A DNA stretch of 64,000 bases from UKL13-3 sp044353855 (GTDB lineage: Bacteria; Bacteroidota; Bacteroidia; UKL13-3), in assembly GCA_044353855.1 (NCBI GenBank), contig JBILBF010000005.1:41929-105928 (forward strand). The letters run 5' to 3'. Each line of letters begins with the position of its first letter. Positions within the stretch are counted from its first letter, which is position 1. Both the position numbers and the translations under genes were made by a program. Shown one piece after another: positions 1 through 9,192 of the stretch. Under the pieces are notes generated by a model, which ran no database searches, was not told the origin of the DNA, and was given only the letters and a program-made list of their open reading frames with translations.

Positions 1-46
1 CTTTTTTAAAGTCTTCGTCACTAAAGTCTTCTTCGTTATCCCACAT
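1..46 (-). CDS. 5' end of an acidic protein, truncated by the window edge
   Basis: An ATG at 46-44 on the minus strand opens a frame that runs off the left edge; the 15 visible residues are MWDNEEDFSDEDFKK. The start is strongly acidic. It begins 28 bp downstream of the stop of the next gene on the same strand, so the two may be co-transcribed. Too little is visible to assign a family or function. Confidence 0.5.
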   Translation of the reverse strand, partial: MWDNEEDFSDEDFKK

Positions 47-73
47 AATGAGTGTTGGTTAAAAGTGCTAGAA

Positions 74-346
74 TTAACGTGAGTTGTGAGCTATTAATCC
101 ATCTTTGGTAGCCAAGTAGGAATATGCGCGCATGTTGTCACTGTCATAAAAAAAGGTTTTGATGAATTCTTGTTTGTTTTCATCAAAAAACATAGGTGTA
201 ACCAATTTTTTTGCAATCAATTGTTTTAATACATCTCCAACAATTTTTTCGGGTGCAGTACACTCCGAAAGTATATTATCAAAGGGCTCAACAAAATAAA
301 TAGCATTTAATATATCGAATTCTATTTCGTTTAAAGGATCAATCAT
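74..346 (-). CDS. Small conserved hypothetical protein (90 aa)
   Basis: I do not recognise this protein. It is 90 residues, mixed charge, with no signal peptide or membrane segment, so probably cytoplasmic. Residues 1-60 look helical (a leucine/isoleucine-rich stretch followed by VGDVLKQLIAKKLV), which resembles a small winged-helix-like fold, but that is inference. The open frame extends to a TTG at 355; I chose the ATG at 346 because the start MIDPLNEIEFDI is the more natural N terminus. It lies just upstream of the partial acidic gene on the same strand. Confidence 0.6.
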   Translation of the reverse strand: MIDPLNEIEFDILNAIYFVEPFDNILSECTAPEKIVGDVLKQLIAKKLVTPMFFDENKQEFIKTFFYDSDNMRAYSYLATKDGLIAHNSR

Positions 347-435
347 ATTGCTCAAAATTAGATAATATAGTAGTAAAAAAAAGAATAGACTAGTTTAAAT
401 AACTAACCAATTTAGTTATGTATTATGTTTTAAAA

Positions 436-789
436 TTAGTGCTTTGCATCTTTTTTACAACACATATTTAGGTTGTCATAAGCTTTAACATCAGCCAGCA
501 TTTCATCTGCATCATATCCTGTTTTGGTTATAGCTAATCTAATTTTTTCTGCTGTTGTCTTTTTGGCATCATAAGTTACAGTTAATATTTTAGAAGACAC
601 ATCCAAGTTGGATGATTTTACTCCTTTTTCGTAAGCCATTGCTTTTTCAAGTGTTTCCTTACACATATCACATACAGCCGAAGTTTTAATTTGAATTGTT
701 TGCAATTCTTGTGTTGAAGTTTTTTTGGGTTGAGCCCAAGCACCAATGGTTAGTGTAATAATGGATACGGTGATGATTAGATTTTTCAT
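436..789 (-). CDS. Exported heavy-metal-associated (HMA) domain protein
   Basis: A 117-aa protein with an N-terminal signal peptide (about residues 1-19, ending GAWAQ) and one HMA fold. The metal-binding pair is C40-x-x-C43 in VCDMCK, with the usual HMA spacing to the later beta-strands (KILTVTYDAKKT, then a GYDA turn). The C terminus adds a vicinal pair C110-C111 and a final His. HMA proteins bind Cu(I) or similar soft metals; here the export signal puts it in the periplasm or envelope. It is 72 bp downstream of a TonB receptor with its own Cys pair, so the two probably act together in copper or other soft-metal handling. The metal is not determined by sequence. Confidence 0.85.
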   Translation of the reverse strand: MKNLIITVSIITLTIGAWAQPKKTSTQELQTIQIKTSAVCDMCKETLEKAMAYEKGVKSSNLDVSSKILTVTYDAKKTTAEKIRLAITKTGYDADEMLADVKAYDNLNMCCKKDAKH

Positions 790-861
790 GTTTTATATAA
801 GTTAAGTTGTTTGTGTATTGTGAAACTATGTTTTGTATAATTACTTTAAGCCAAAGCGAAG

Positions 862-3072
862 CTATTTAATCGATATTCTAAATCCTACATACAAAACTCT
901 TCCCATTACAGGTCCCCAAATTAAGGAAGCATCAAAGTAATTTCCAAAAGGATTTTGAGGGTCAATAATTTGTTGTTGTTGTATAAAATTAAATATGTTT
1001 TCAGCACCTGCGTACAACTCAAACTTTTTAAATGCTCTTGTAACTTGAGAATTCATTGTATAATACGGGTTTGAATAAGTGTTAAGTTGCAAACCTACAG
1101 GATTTGAAAGTGTATTTGGAATTCTATTCTGGCCAAACCATTTAACGGTTGCATCAAATTTCCATTTATCAAAACGGGTAGCGTAAGCAACATTAAAAAG
1201 TAATCGATCTTTTGCTATTAATGGTTTTTGTAAAAGTGTTCCATTATAGGTTGTTTTTACATCTTGCAATTTGTATGCTAATCTTAATTCAAATTTTTTA
1301 ATGGGTTCATAATTAAATTCCATTTGAAAACTATTGGAATACGATTGGCCTTTTAAATTATACATAAATACTTCTTGTGAATGTTGGTCTAGGTCTGTCA
1401 CAATCTGATTTTGAAAATCTGTGCGGTAAAAATCTACTACCAAAGAAGCATTTTTATGGGCTATGTTAAATTTGTGAGTTAAAGAAATTCCATAATTCCA
1501 TGCTATTTCTGGTTTAAATGATTCAGCTATGATAACAGTTCGATTGCTAGCCAATATAAAAGGTTGTTCAACAAAAACGTTGGCTATCCGCATTCCTTTT
1601 CCTGCGGAAAAACGCAATACCGAAGTTTGTGAGAGGTTTAATTTTAGATGTGCTCGGGGTGTAAAATACGGTCCGTATATGTTATGAAAATCGGATCTTG
1701 CTCCAAGTAATAAGGATATTCTATTGGTTATTTCATAGTTGTATTCTGCAAAAATTCCAGGAACCGATTCGTTTCGTTTAAAGATAGAATCATTTGTATT
1801 AACTGTATACATTTCATTAAAATTATCTAACAAATACGAAGCCCCTATTTTTATTTTATGATCGCTAGTATTTATAATGCTTTGGTAATATACAGTAGTA
1901 TGTAATGTTTGCTCTTTGCCATTATAGGCTTTAAATCCATAAAATGCATCATGCTCATAAGTACGAGCATTAACCAACAAAATCATACTTTTATATGGCC
2001 TACCCATAAAACCAAATGCTGTTTTGTTAAAAGCTTCCAAATGTTTTGTTTGAATACCAACACCATATACTTGTTTTAAATTGTTTTCTGCACGGTTGGT
2101 GAAGTTCATTTGTCCACCTTTACGGTTATCTATGTTTGCTATTACACCAAACGAAGCCATTATTTTGCCTTGTTTTTCATATTTCCATTTATTAGTAACA
2201 CCTAATTGGTAACCAGTTGCCACATCCATAAAACCATCTTTGTTAAAATCATTTTTACGGTTAACGGTACTAGCATGAGTTAATAATAATGTACTCCATT
2301 CTTTATTAATCCGGTGACCTAAATGGATATTGGTTTCGTATCGACCCCAATCACCAGCGTATACATTCACATGTAACTTGTCCGTTTTTTCTGGCTTCAA
2401 TAATTCAATATTTATTTGTCCGGAAATGCTTTCATAACCATTCACGATTGAGCCAACACCTTTGGTAATATCAATACTATGAGCCCACGAACCAGGAATA
2501 TGTGAAAAACCAACATTGGTGGAAAGTCCTCGGATACCGCCTTGTTGCTCAATTAATGTTTGGGTATACGCACCATCAAGTCCCAACATTTTTATTTGTT
2601 TGGTTCCTGATAATGCATCGTTGTATGTAACATCAACCGTAGCATTGGTTTCAAAACTTTCGCTCAAATTACAACATGCAGCTTTAGTAAGTTCCTTTGT
2701 ACCCAATGTTTGTTTGTTCATTGGATCTATGGTAGAAAAAGCTAACGACTCTTTGGTTTCAGTAATTTGAACTTCCTTTAATGTTGCCGCTGGTTTAAGT
2801 TTAATATGCAATTCTGTTTGATTGTTAAACACTATTGAATCGTTTATATATCCAATATACCTGGCTATTAACACTGCAGGTGTTTTGATAGGATAGGCAA
2901 TTTCAAAAAGTCCATCTGAGTTGGCTATAGTTCCTTGTTGTGTGTTTCCCCAAACCAATGTAGCATCTTGTAAAGGCTCTTTGGTTTGCGCGTCTATAAT
3001 TGTCCCTTTAATAGATTGCGCTTTTAGCAGACTAACAGCTAAAGTAAAAATCAGTAAAAAAATAGGTTTCAT
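862..3072 (-). CDS. TonB-dependent outer-membrane receptor, metal-associated type
   Basis: A 736-aa outer-membrane receptor: signal peptide (residues 1-18), carboxypeptidase-regulatory-like domain (about 20-105), plug domain (about 115-225; QIKMLGLDGAYTQTLIE, then the INGYESISGQINIELL end) and a 22-strand-type beta-barrel to the C terminus, which ends in an aromatic-rich strand. The plug starts with a vicinal cysteine pair C133-C134 (KAACCNLSESFE), which I associate with a Bacteroidota receptor subfamily found beside HMA proteins. Neighbours are the HMA protein downstream and a Cys/His-rich protein upstream, all on the minus strand, so a role in uptake or export of a soft metal or its chelate is likely. 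The substrate is not known. Confidence 0.88.
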   Translation of the reverse strand: MKPIFLLIFTLAVSLLKAQSIKGTIIDAQTKEPLQDATLVWGNTQQGTIANSDGLFEIAYPIKTPAVLIARYIGYINDSIVFNNQTELHIKLKPAATLKEVQITETKESLAFSTIDPMNKQTLGTKELTKAACCNLSESFETNATVDVTYNDALSGTKQIKMLGLDGAYTQTLIEQQGGIRGLSTNVGFSHIPGSWAHSIDITKGVGSIVNGYESISGQINIELLKPEKTDKLHVNVYAGDWGRYETNIHLGHRINKEWSTLLLTHASTVNRKNDFNKDGFMDVATGYQLGVTNKWKYEKQGKIMASFGVIANIDNRKGGQMNFTNRAENNLKQVYGVGIQTKHLEAFNKTAFGFMGRPYKSMILLVNARTYEHDAFYGFKAYNGKEQTLHTTVYYQSIINTSDHKIKIGASYLLDNFNEMYTVNTNDSIFKRNESVPGIFAEYNYEITNRISLLLGARSDFHNIYGPYFTPRAHLKLNLSQTSVLRFSAGKGMRIANVFVEQPFILASNRTVIIAESFKPEIAWNYGISLTHKFNIAHKNASLVVDFYRTDFQNQIVTDLDQHSQEVFMYNLKGQSYSNSFQMEFNYEPIKKFELRLAYKLQDVKTTYNGTLLQKPLIAKDRLLFNVAYATRFDKWKFDATVKWFGQNRIPNTLSNPVGLQLNTYSNPYYTMNSQVTRAFKKFELYAGAENIFNFIQQQQIIDPQNPFGNYFDASLIWGPVMGRVLYVGFRISIK

Positions 3073-3147
3073 GATTCATGTTAACATAATAAATTTTAAA
3101 AAAAGCAATACAGGTTGCATTGCACATAATTAAACATGAACCAACTG

Positions 3148-3579
3148 TTAAATAAGAAAAACTTGAGTAAAACTCTGCGTGGATTGTTTTCGAAAGAGAA
3201 ATGGTGGAGGAAAGGTTAGATGGGTCTTTGCCTTAATATTATAATGAGTTAATAGTATTGGTGCAACTAAAATTGGGATAGATGTTGCAACCTGATTAAG
3301 ATGATTATGTTGTTCGTTAACTTCCGAACTTTCATGGAGTTTTAAAAAATCACTTGAATTTGCACAGCAACTTTCTGCAGGAGTAGTTTGTTTTATATGT
3401 TTGGGCGCACAGCAATCCTTAGTAGCAGTATGATTGCAAACAGCAACATTTTTGGCAATTGAAACAACGATGTGGCCATCTTTATTGCAAATCATTTTGT
3501 AAATAGGTATGCCAGTATATCCAACTACTATAGTTAGAGCCATTAATAAGCATATCGTTTTGTTTACAATATTTTTCAC
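3148..3579 (-). CDS. Cys/His-rich envelope protein, HYC_CC_PP-like
   Basis: A 143-aa protein with an N-terminal hydrophobic segment (residues 8-25), then a region rich in Cys and His: CNHTATKDCC, SCCANSS and NEQHNHLN. A proline run FPPP lies in the last 25 residues. This order (His/Cys, a CC pair, PP near the end) fits the small Bacteroidota family named HYC_CC_PP, known for co-occurring with TonB receptors and HMA proteins; function is unknown, metal binding is the obvious inference. The start is GTG at 3579 (no ATG upstream in frame). First gene of the metal cluster, 75 bp before the receptor. Confidence 0.72.
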   Translation of the reverse strand: MKNIVNKTICLLMALTIVVGYTGIPIYKMICNKDGHIVVSIAKNVAVCNHTATKDCCAPKHIKQTTPAESCCANSSDFLKLHESSEVNEQHNHLNQVATSIPILVAPILLTHYNIKAKTHLTFPPPFLFRKQSTQSFTQVFLI

Positions 3580-3583
3580 TAAG

Positions 3584-3591
3584 CAAATATA
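3584..3591 (-). promoter_or_regulatory. Possible -7 box (TATATTTG) of the metal cluster
   Basis: On the minus strand TATATTTG fits the Bacteroidota -7 consensus TAnnTTTG. It ends 4 bp before the GTG at 3579, so a transcript from it would begin at or next to the start codon, giving a leaderless mRNA. No clear -33 TTG lies at the usual distance. Such 8-mers also occur by chance in AT-rich DNA. Confidence 0.35.
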
Positions 3592-3676
3592 CTAAAATTC
3601 AACTTATTACACCTACATCGCGTTGAATTTTTAACTTATCACCAAGCCTCAAATAACATTTTCTTATATTAGCTGC

Positions 3677-5068
3677 ATGCTTTTTAACTCTTGGGAGTAT
3701 GTCCTTTTTTTACCATTGGTAGTGTGTTGCTACTATTTGTTAAACTATAAGTATAGGTGGATTTTATTGTTGCTAGCAAGCTGTATTTTTTATATGTACT
3801 TTATCCCAAAGTACATTCTCATTCTGTTTTTGCTTATTGTTATTGATTACTCGGCTGCACTTTTGATTCATCGAGCAAAAGGTGTTCAGCGTAAGATGAT
3901 GTTAATAGTTAGTATATTGGCTAATATTAGTTTGTTGGCTTATTTTAAGTATTTTACTTTAGCCGTAGATTCATTGCAAGAAGTTTTTAACTGGTTGCAT
4001 GTAGCCAAAACGGTTCCACATTGGACAATAATTTTACCCATAGGTTTATCATTTCATACGTTTCAATCAATGGCGTATACAATTGAAGTATATCGGGGAA
4101 ATCAACAACCCGAAAAACATTTAGGAATTTTTTCAGTGTATGTATTGTTTTTTCCTCAAATGGTTGCTGGTCCAATTGAGCGTTTTGCTGCTCTGGGAAA
4201 TCAACTCAAACAACACCACTCTTTTGACTTAAACAATATCATTAATGGTATTCGGTTAATTGTGTTTGGTTTGTTTATTAAAATGGCAGTTGCTGACCAA
4301 ATAGCCCCATTGGTTGATATGATTTACAGTGCACCTATTCAATATAATAATTTATCGGTTTTAACAGGTATGGTTTTGTTTTCACTTCAAATTTATGCTG
4401 ATTTTTGGGGCTATTCAACGATTGCAATTGGTAGTGCAGGTATGATGGGTATAACCTTAATGGATAATTTTAAAGCACCTTATTTAGCAACTGGCATATC
4501 ATCGTTTTGGAATCGTTGGCATATTTCCCTTTCAACTTGGTTTAAAGATTATGTATATATTTCATTGGGTGGAAACCGTACATCCATAATACGTTGGTGT
4601 AGTACAATTTTTATCGTATTTGCTTTAAGTGGATTATGGCATGGAGCTAATTGGACATTTTTAGTTTGGGGGTTAATTCATGCTTCACTATATTTAATTG
4701 AACGTTTTTGGACAACTCTTTTCCCAGTAACTTCCAATCGTTTTGTAATATGTATATCCTGGCTCTTTACATTTTTGGGAGTTACAATAGCTTGGGTGTT
4801 TTTTAGGAGCCATTCATTTCATCAAGCTTTTCTCATATTGAAACAATTAACGATTGTGAATGGATATTCGCTTACGTTGACATGGAAAGTTCTGTTGGCT
4901 TGTTTCTTGTTTGTGTCAGCGGATATAATACTGGCAGGCAAACGTTTTGATCATTATATTCAGCATCAACCGATACTTGTACGTTGGTTTATGTATACAG
5001 TTTTGTTATTTGGAATTACCATTATGGCAGCTGGCGAAGAGCAGCCGTTTATTTATTTTCAATTTTGA
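3677..5068 (+). CDS. MBOAT-family O-acyltransferase (AlgI/DltB-like)
   Basis: A 463-aa polytopic inner-membrane protein with about 10 or more hydrophobic segments. The MBOAT signature FWNRWHISLSTWFKDYVY lies at about residues 277-294, and the catalytic-type His of LSGLWHGANW at about residue 322. MBOAT proteins of this class move acyl groups, usually acetyl, across the membrane onto exported polysaccharides (AlgI) or teichoic acids (DltB). The next gene, 4 bp after the stop, encodes an SGNH-like exported protein, the typical partner that carries out or helps the final transfer. No polymer synthesis genes lie beside it, so the substrate is unknown. Confidence 0.9.
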   Translation: MLFNSWEYVLFLPLVVCCYYLLNYKYRWILLLLASCIFYMYFIPKYILILFLLIVIDYSAALLIHRAKGVQRKMMLIVSILANISLLAYFKYFTLAVDSLQEVFNWLHVAKTVPHWTIILPIGLSFHTFQSMAYTIEVYRGNQQPEKHLGIFSVYVLFFPQMVAGPIERFAALGNQLKQHHSFDLNNIINGIRLIVFGLFIKMAVADQIAPLVDMIYSAPIQYNNLSVLTGMVLFSLQIYADFWGYSTIAIGSAGMMGITLMDNFKAPYLATGISSFWNRWHISLSTWFKDYVYISLGGNRTSIIRWCSTIFIVFALSGLWHGANWTFLVWGLIHASLYLIERFWTTLFPVTSNRFVICISWLFTFLGVTIAWVFFRSHSFHQAFLILKQLTIVNGYSLTLTWKVLLACFLFVSADIILAGKRFDHYIQHQPILVRWFMYTVLLFGITIMAAGEEQPFIYFQF

Positions 5069-5072
5069 GGCT

Positions 5073-6098
5073 ATGGTAAATAAAATGAAATACGTACTAT
5101 CTCGAGCTTTACTGCTACTGATCATATTATTCACTTTAGCTGGGGTGTATCAACATTTTTTTTGGAAACAAGATTTGCAACAATATGCCGAGCAGTTACC
5201 TGAATTATGGCACAAATCTGATAGTTGTGATGTTTTGTATTTTGCTGAATCATCCAATGCAACATTTGCTGATACGGATTCGAATAAGAAAAGTATAAGT
5301 GAATTATTAGCAATTCATTATCCTAATTTAATAATAGGAGCTCTTAATAAAGGTGCTGTGCATGCTGGTGTTTTTTTACCACTTATCACCCAAATTCCTT
5401 CCAACAGCAAAGTACAAACTATTATTGTTACACTTAATTTACGTTCGTTTGGTGCTGATTGGATTAACTCTGAATTGGAATCTCAATTAATGAAAAGCAA
5501 TGTGCTTTTTGCACAACAAAATCCTTTTGTAAATAAATTATTCATGAGTTTTGGATATTACGACAATAAGCCTATTCATAAACGAAATGCAATTAGAGAT
5601 GATCATTGGGAACATGACAGTTTACATTTCCCATTTGAATTTCCTTTTAAAACCGTTCGAACATGGGATATAACATTTGGAAATGGCTTTTACAAAAACA
5701 ACGATAGCAGTTGGAATATGGAAAAAATCACACTTGCGTGCCATTATATTAAATCATATGCTTTTCAAATTGATACAATGACCAATCCTCGTATTAAAGA
5801 CTTTGATGCCATTGTTAAAGTAGCAAACCAAAAAAAGCTGCGATTAATCTTTACGATACTTGCCGAAAATGTTGAATACGCTGATAGTTTGGTTGGTCCT
5901 GCGTTAAGTTACTTAATGCGCAACAATCGGGATTTATTGGTAAATCGGTATACTCAACAAGGTGTGGAGGTAGTTGATAATTTAGAATTGGTTGCAGGCT
6001 ATAATTATATGGATAAACATTGGACAACAGAACATTATTTTTATGAAGGACGAAAACAAATTGCCGATAACTTAGCGTTGCATATCAAAATCCCTTAG
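5073..6098 (+). CDS. SGNH/GDSL-like membrane-anchored partner of the MBOAT protein
   Basis: A 341-aa protein with one N-terminal membrane anchor (residues about 8-25), then a periplasmic domain. The segment FAESSNATFAD near residue 58 looks like the nucleophile-Ser block, and DKHWTTEHYFYEGR near residue 313 resembles the C-terminal Asp/His block of SGNH acyl-esterases; catalytic identity is inferred. The open frame reaches back to 4947 inside the MBOAT gene; I chose ATG 5073, 4 bp after that stop, though ATG 5085 is possible. Its 3' end overlaps the convergent minus-strand gene by 27 bp. Likely acts with the upstream acyltransferase on a surface polymer. Confidence 0.68.
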   Translation: MVNKMKYVLSRALLLLIILFTLAGVYQHFFWKQDLQQYAEQLPELWHKSDSCDVLYFAESSNATFADTDSNKKSISELLAIHYPNLIIGALNKGAVHAGVFLPLITQIPSNSKVQTIIVTLNLRSFGADWINSELESQLMKSNVLFAQQNPFVNKLFMSFGYYDNKPIHKRNAIRDDHWEHDSLHFPFEFPFKTVRTWDITFGNGFYKNNDSSWNMEKITLACHYIKSYAFQIDTMTNPRIKDFDAIVKVANQKKLRLIFTILAENVEYADSLVGPALSYLMRNNRDLLVNRYTQQGVEVVDNLELVAGYNYMDKHWTTEHYFYEGRKQIADNLALHIKIP

Positions 6099-6947
6099 CA
6101 TATTTTGTTGCTTTATCCACGTACCTGTTTTTTTGTTAAATATCAAATAATCATAAGTTCCATCGGGTAAATATGTTTCTGGATGACCCTTATCTTGTGC
6201 TCGAGTTGGAACAACACTTTCATAAATTAAATATCCTCTTTTATCTTCATACCTTAATGTCATGCTTGCTGAATTAGAAAATTCAAATACCATCCGTTTG
6301 ATCGGTTTGGCATATAATAAATCAAATATTGGTGCACCAAAAACAGGTTTGTTGTTTTCGAAAAAAAGAGATTCTACAACTTTTTTATTGCTTAAAAGAT
6401 TATGTCCATTCCAACCAATTAGGGTATAATAAGTTTTCTTTTTAACTGTATTTGAGATGATTTTATAATAAGTAGCCCCCCACCAAAAATTGTGATCTAC
6501 TGTTGTATCTAGTGCATTTACAAATTTTTCCGAACGATCGATAAGTGGATAAAATGGACGAATAGTATTGGTATCATTTGATTTTTTGATGAGTAAGGGA
6601 TTCAATTGTAAAACGCCATAATAATGAAATCGGCCATCGTTTAACACCAAATTCCAGGTAATGATTCTAAACACATTATCAGGAGCATATATTATGGATA
6701 CAGATTTAAGTGAGTCAAACTTAAAGTTGTATGAACCACCTACTCTTAAAGCGTAATTCATATGTTTAATAAAATGATAACCCGAGGTTAATCTTTCATC
6801 TTCATTAGTAGCCATTATCATTCGTTCGCCAAGCCCCATCATGCGTATTTGAAGATCGGCTAAAGTATCCCTCGAAAGCGAATCCCTCACTTGAGCATTA
6901 ACAGCTACCGAAAAGGTAAGGAAGAAAACGAAAAAGACTTTGTTCAT
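6072..6947 (-). CDS. Conserved secreted hypothetical protein
   Basis: A 291-aa protein with a clear signal peptide (residues 1-18, ending AVNAQ). The mature part has many beta-strand-like segments and aromatic residues (LVLNDGRFHYYGVLQL, THYTLIGWNGHN-type stretches) but no motif I can name. I recognise the pattern as a conserved Bacteroidota exported protein without assigned function. It has no sorting domain at the C terminus, so periplasmic or outer-membrane associated. It is monocistronic by context, and its last 27 bp are shared with the convergent SGNH gene, leaving no room for a separate terminator between them. Confidence 0.7.
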   Translation of the reverse strand: MNKVFFVFFLTFSVAVNAQVRDSLSRDTLADLQIRMMGLGERMIMATNEDERLTSGYHFIKHMNYALRVGGSYNFKFDSLKSVSIIYAPDNVFRIITWNLVLNDGRFHYYGVLQLNPLLIKKSNDTNTIRPFYPLIDRSEKFVNALDTTVDHNFWWGATYYKIISNTVKKKTYYTLIGWNGHNLLSNKKVVESLFFENNKPVFGAPIFDLLYAKPIKRMVFEFSNSASMTLRYEDKRGYLIYESVVPTRAQDKGHPETYLPDGTYDYLIFNKKTGTWIKQQNMLRDFDMQR

Positions 6948-7025
6948 ACTACAAGTGGTTAATAAGGTTAATTAATCAATCGTTAAAGACATATTACCAA
7001 ATACTTTATGAGTGGTTAATCCAAA

Positions 7026-8204
7026 TTATACTTTACGAATAACAATAGCAGAAGCCCCACCGCCACCGTTACAAATTCCTGTAACACCAATACTTCCACC
7101 TTCATTGTGTAACACAGAAGTGAGTGTTGCAAGAATACGAGTACCACTACTTCCAAGTGCATGACCTAATGCAATAGCTCCTCCATATACATTTACTTTT
7201 TTGGGATCTAACCCCAATAGTTTATTGTTGATGATTCCAACTACAGCAAATGCTTCGTTTAATTCATAAAAATCCACATCTTTTGCATCCACACCAGCCA
7301 TTTTAAGTGCTTTAGGAATTGCCAATGATGGAGAAGTCGTAAACCATTCTGGAGCTTGAGCAGCATCTGCAAAGCCTATAATTTCGGCAAGAGGTTTTAG
7401 CCCTAATTCAATCATTTTTTCTTCACTCATTAACACAAAAGCTGAAGCGCCATCACTCAATGGCGATGCGTTGGCTGCAGTGATACTTCCAGCTTTATCA
7501 AATACAGGCTTAAGGGTTTTCATTTTTTCTGCATTCCCTTTTGTGTATTGCTCATCTTCGGTCATCAAAATGGGGTCTTTACCTTTTACCGGAATTTCAA
7601 CTGCAACAATTTCATCTTTAAATGCATGTTTTGCATAAGCAGCTTTTGCTCGTTCATATGATTCAATTGCAAATGCATCTTGTTCTTCTCTACTAATATT
7701 ATGGTCTTTTGCACACAACTCGCCTGCATTGCCCATATGAAAATCATTATATACATCCCATAAGCCATCTTTAACCAAACCATCTATAATTTGGCCATGG
7801 CCTAATCGATAACCATTGCGAGCTTTATCTAAGTAATAAGGTACATTGCTCATGCTTTCCATTCCACCAGCTACAACAATATTGTTATGACCCAACATGA
7901 TACTTTGAGCAGCTAGCATAATAGCTTTTGAACCTGAAGCACATACTTTATTGACAGTAGTTGAAGGAACTGTATTGGGAATACCCGCATAAATCATTGC
8001 TTGAGTTGTTGGTGCTTGTCCGATTCCTGCTTGCAAAACACAACCCATGTATACTTCATCTACCTTATCAGGTGTTATGGCCGCTTTTGTGAGAGCTCCT
8101 TTAATGGCAATGGATCCTAATTGTGGTGCTGTAAATCCTGATAATGCTCCTCCAAAAGAGCCTACTGGTGTTCGAGCAATTGATATGATAAATACTTTTT
8201 TCAT
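7026..8204 (-). CDS. Acetyl-CoA C-acetyltransferase (thiolase)
   Basis: A 392-aa thiolase of the biosynthetic/degradative acetoacetyl-CoA type. The acyl-accepting Cys is C88 (NKVCASGSKA), the catalytic His is H348 (LGHALGSSG) and the proton-relay Cys is C378 (GICNGGGG); positions agree with the family. It condenses two acetyl-CoA to acetoacetyl-CoA or cleaves longer 3-ketoacyl-CoA. His is followed by Ala, where many homologues have Pro; this is a common variant. The gene stands alone with its own upstream -7-like box. An enoyl-CoA hydratase at 49.1 kb may belong to the same pathway. Cytosolic. Confidence 0.93.
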   Translation of the reverse strand: MKKVFIISIARTPVGSFGGALSGFTAPQLGSIAIKGALTKAAITPDKVDEVYMGCVLQAGIGQAPTTQAMIYAGIPNTVPSTTVNKVCASGSKAIMLAAQSIMLGHNNIVVAGGMESMSNVPYYLDKARNGYRLGHGQIIDGLVKDGLWDVYNDFHMGNAGELCAKDHNISREEQDAFAIESYERAKAAYAKHAFKDEIVAVEIPVKGKDPILMTEDEQYTKGNAEKMKTLKPVFDKAGSITAANASPLSDGASAFVLMSEEKMIELGLKPLAEIIGFADAAQAPEWFTTSPSLAIPKALKMAGVDAKDVDFYELNEAFAVVGIINNKLLGLDPKKVNVYGGAIALGHALGSSGTRILATLTSVLHNEGGSIGVTGICNGGGGASAIVIRKV

Positions 8205-8235
8205 GTTTAAAATGAATTGATTTAAATTTGATTGG

Positions 8236-8243
8236 CAAATGTA
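8236..8243 (-). promoter_or_regulatory. Possible -7 box (TACATTTG) of the thiolase gene
   Basis: The minus strand reads TACATTTG, an exact TAnnTTTG match, 31 bp upstream of the thiolase ATG. I do not see a good -33 TTG at the usual spacing. Support is sequence match and position only. Confidence 0.42.
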
Positions 8244-8404
8244 GGCTTTTATGTTGATTCAGTATAGGGTGTTGATATGTTGATTGGCATTGTGGATTTA
8301 TGTTTTAATCTATTAATGATTAACCTATATTTAGATGATTGGTTTTTAACGAAGTATTTTTTGATAAAAAGTCAAGAGTAGTTTCTTAAACTTGAAGAAT
8401 AATA

Positions 8405-9148
8405 ATGGAGAAACATACATCAAAACTAAACAGAGCCTTTATATACGGGGATTTATTATTTGAAACCATCAAAGTTATAGATGGTAAACCTCTTTTGGCT
8501 CAAGAGCATTTTAATAGGTTAATTGAGAGTGCAACATTACTCAAGTTCGAAACGACTTTGAATACCAACGATTTTATGGATTCAATTGAAAATGCTGTTT
8601 CCAAAAGTAATCTTAAAGATGCAAGAGTAAGATTTGTATTGCACCGAAATGCAAGTGGTTTTTATACGCCAAAAGATAATCAAACAAGTTATTTTGTGGA
8701 TGTTTTTCCATTAACAATGGTTAATAAATACGTTCATTTGGGTATTTATACTGATAATTACAAGCAATGTTCGGAATTAGCTAATGTTAAAAGTGGAAAT
8801 GCTTTACTCTATGTTATGGCAGGTATTTGGGCCAAAGAAAACGGTTTTGATGATGCGTTATTGATAAATGAACATGGATCAATTTGTGAAGCAACAAGCG
8901 CCAATGTTTTTATCATTAAAAACAAGGTGGTTTATACTCCACTCTTAACGGAAGGGTGTGTAAATGGTGTAATGCGCAACGTTATTATTCAACAATTAGT
9001 TGCTGATAAGTTTGAAGTGAAGGAGTGCATTCTTTCAATAGAACAATTGATGGATGCTGATTCGATATTTTTAACAAATGCCATCAATGAGGTAGTTTAT
9101 GTTCACCAGGTTCAAGAAAAAAAATTCGCAATTACCCATATCAAATAA
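8405..9148 (+). CDS. Class IV aminotransferase / aminodeoxychorismate lyase-like PLP enzyme
   Basis: A 247-aa fold-type IV PLP enzyme. It opens with the family block FIYGDLLFETIKVIDGK; the PLP lysine is in NVKSGNALLYVMA (near residue 129), followed by DDALLINEHGSICEATSANVF and the phosphate-binding TEGCVNGVMR. The family covers branched-chain aminotransferase, D-amino-acid aminotransferase and 4-amino-4-deoxychorismate lyase (PabC). The short length and start favour a PabC-like lyase in folate synthesis, but substrate cannot be read from sequence. It is convergent with the TlpA-like gene, 44 bp away. Cytosolic. Confidence 0.82.
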   Translation: MEKHTSKLNRAFIYGDLLFETIKVIDGKPLLAQEHFNRLIESATLLKFETTLNTNDFMDSIENAVSKSNLKDARVRFVLHRNASGFYTPKDNQTSYFVDVFPLTMVNKYVHLGIYTDNYKQCSELANVKSGNALLYVMAGIWAKENGFDDALLINEHGSICEATSANVFIIKNKVVYTPLLTEGCVNGVMRNVIIQQLVADKFEVKECILSIEQLMDADSIFLTNAINEVVYVHQVQEKKFAITHIK

Positions 9149-9192
9149 CAAACAGAGCTACAGTAAGTAGATTTAAAGTATTTGAGTTAGGG

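Noticed and set aside
3584..3591. Treating every TAnnTTTG match as a promoter
   Set aside because: The 8-mer is expected often by chance in AT-rich DNA, so only matches at a sensible distance from a start were listed, at low confidence.
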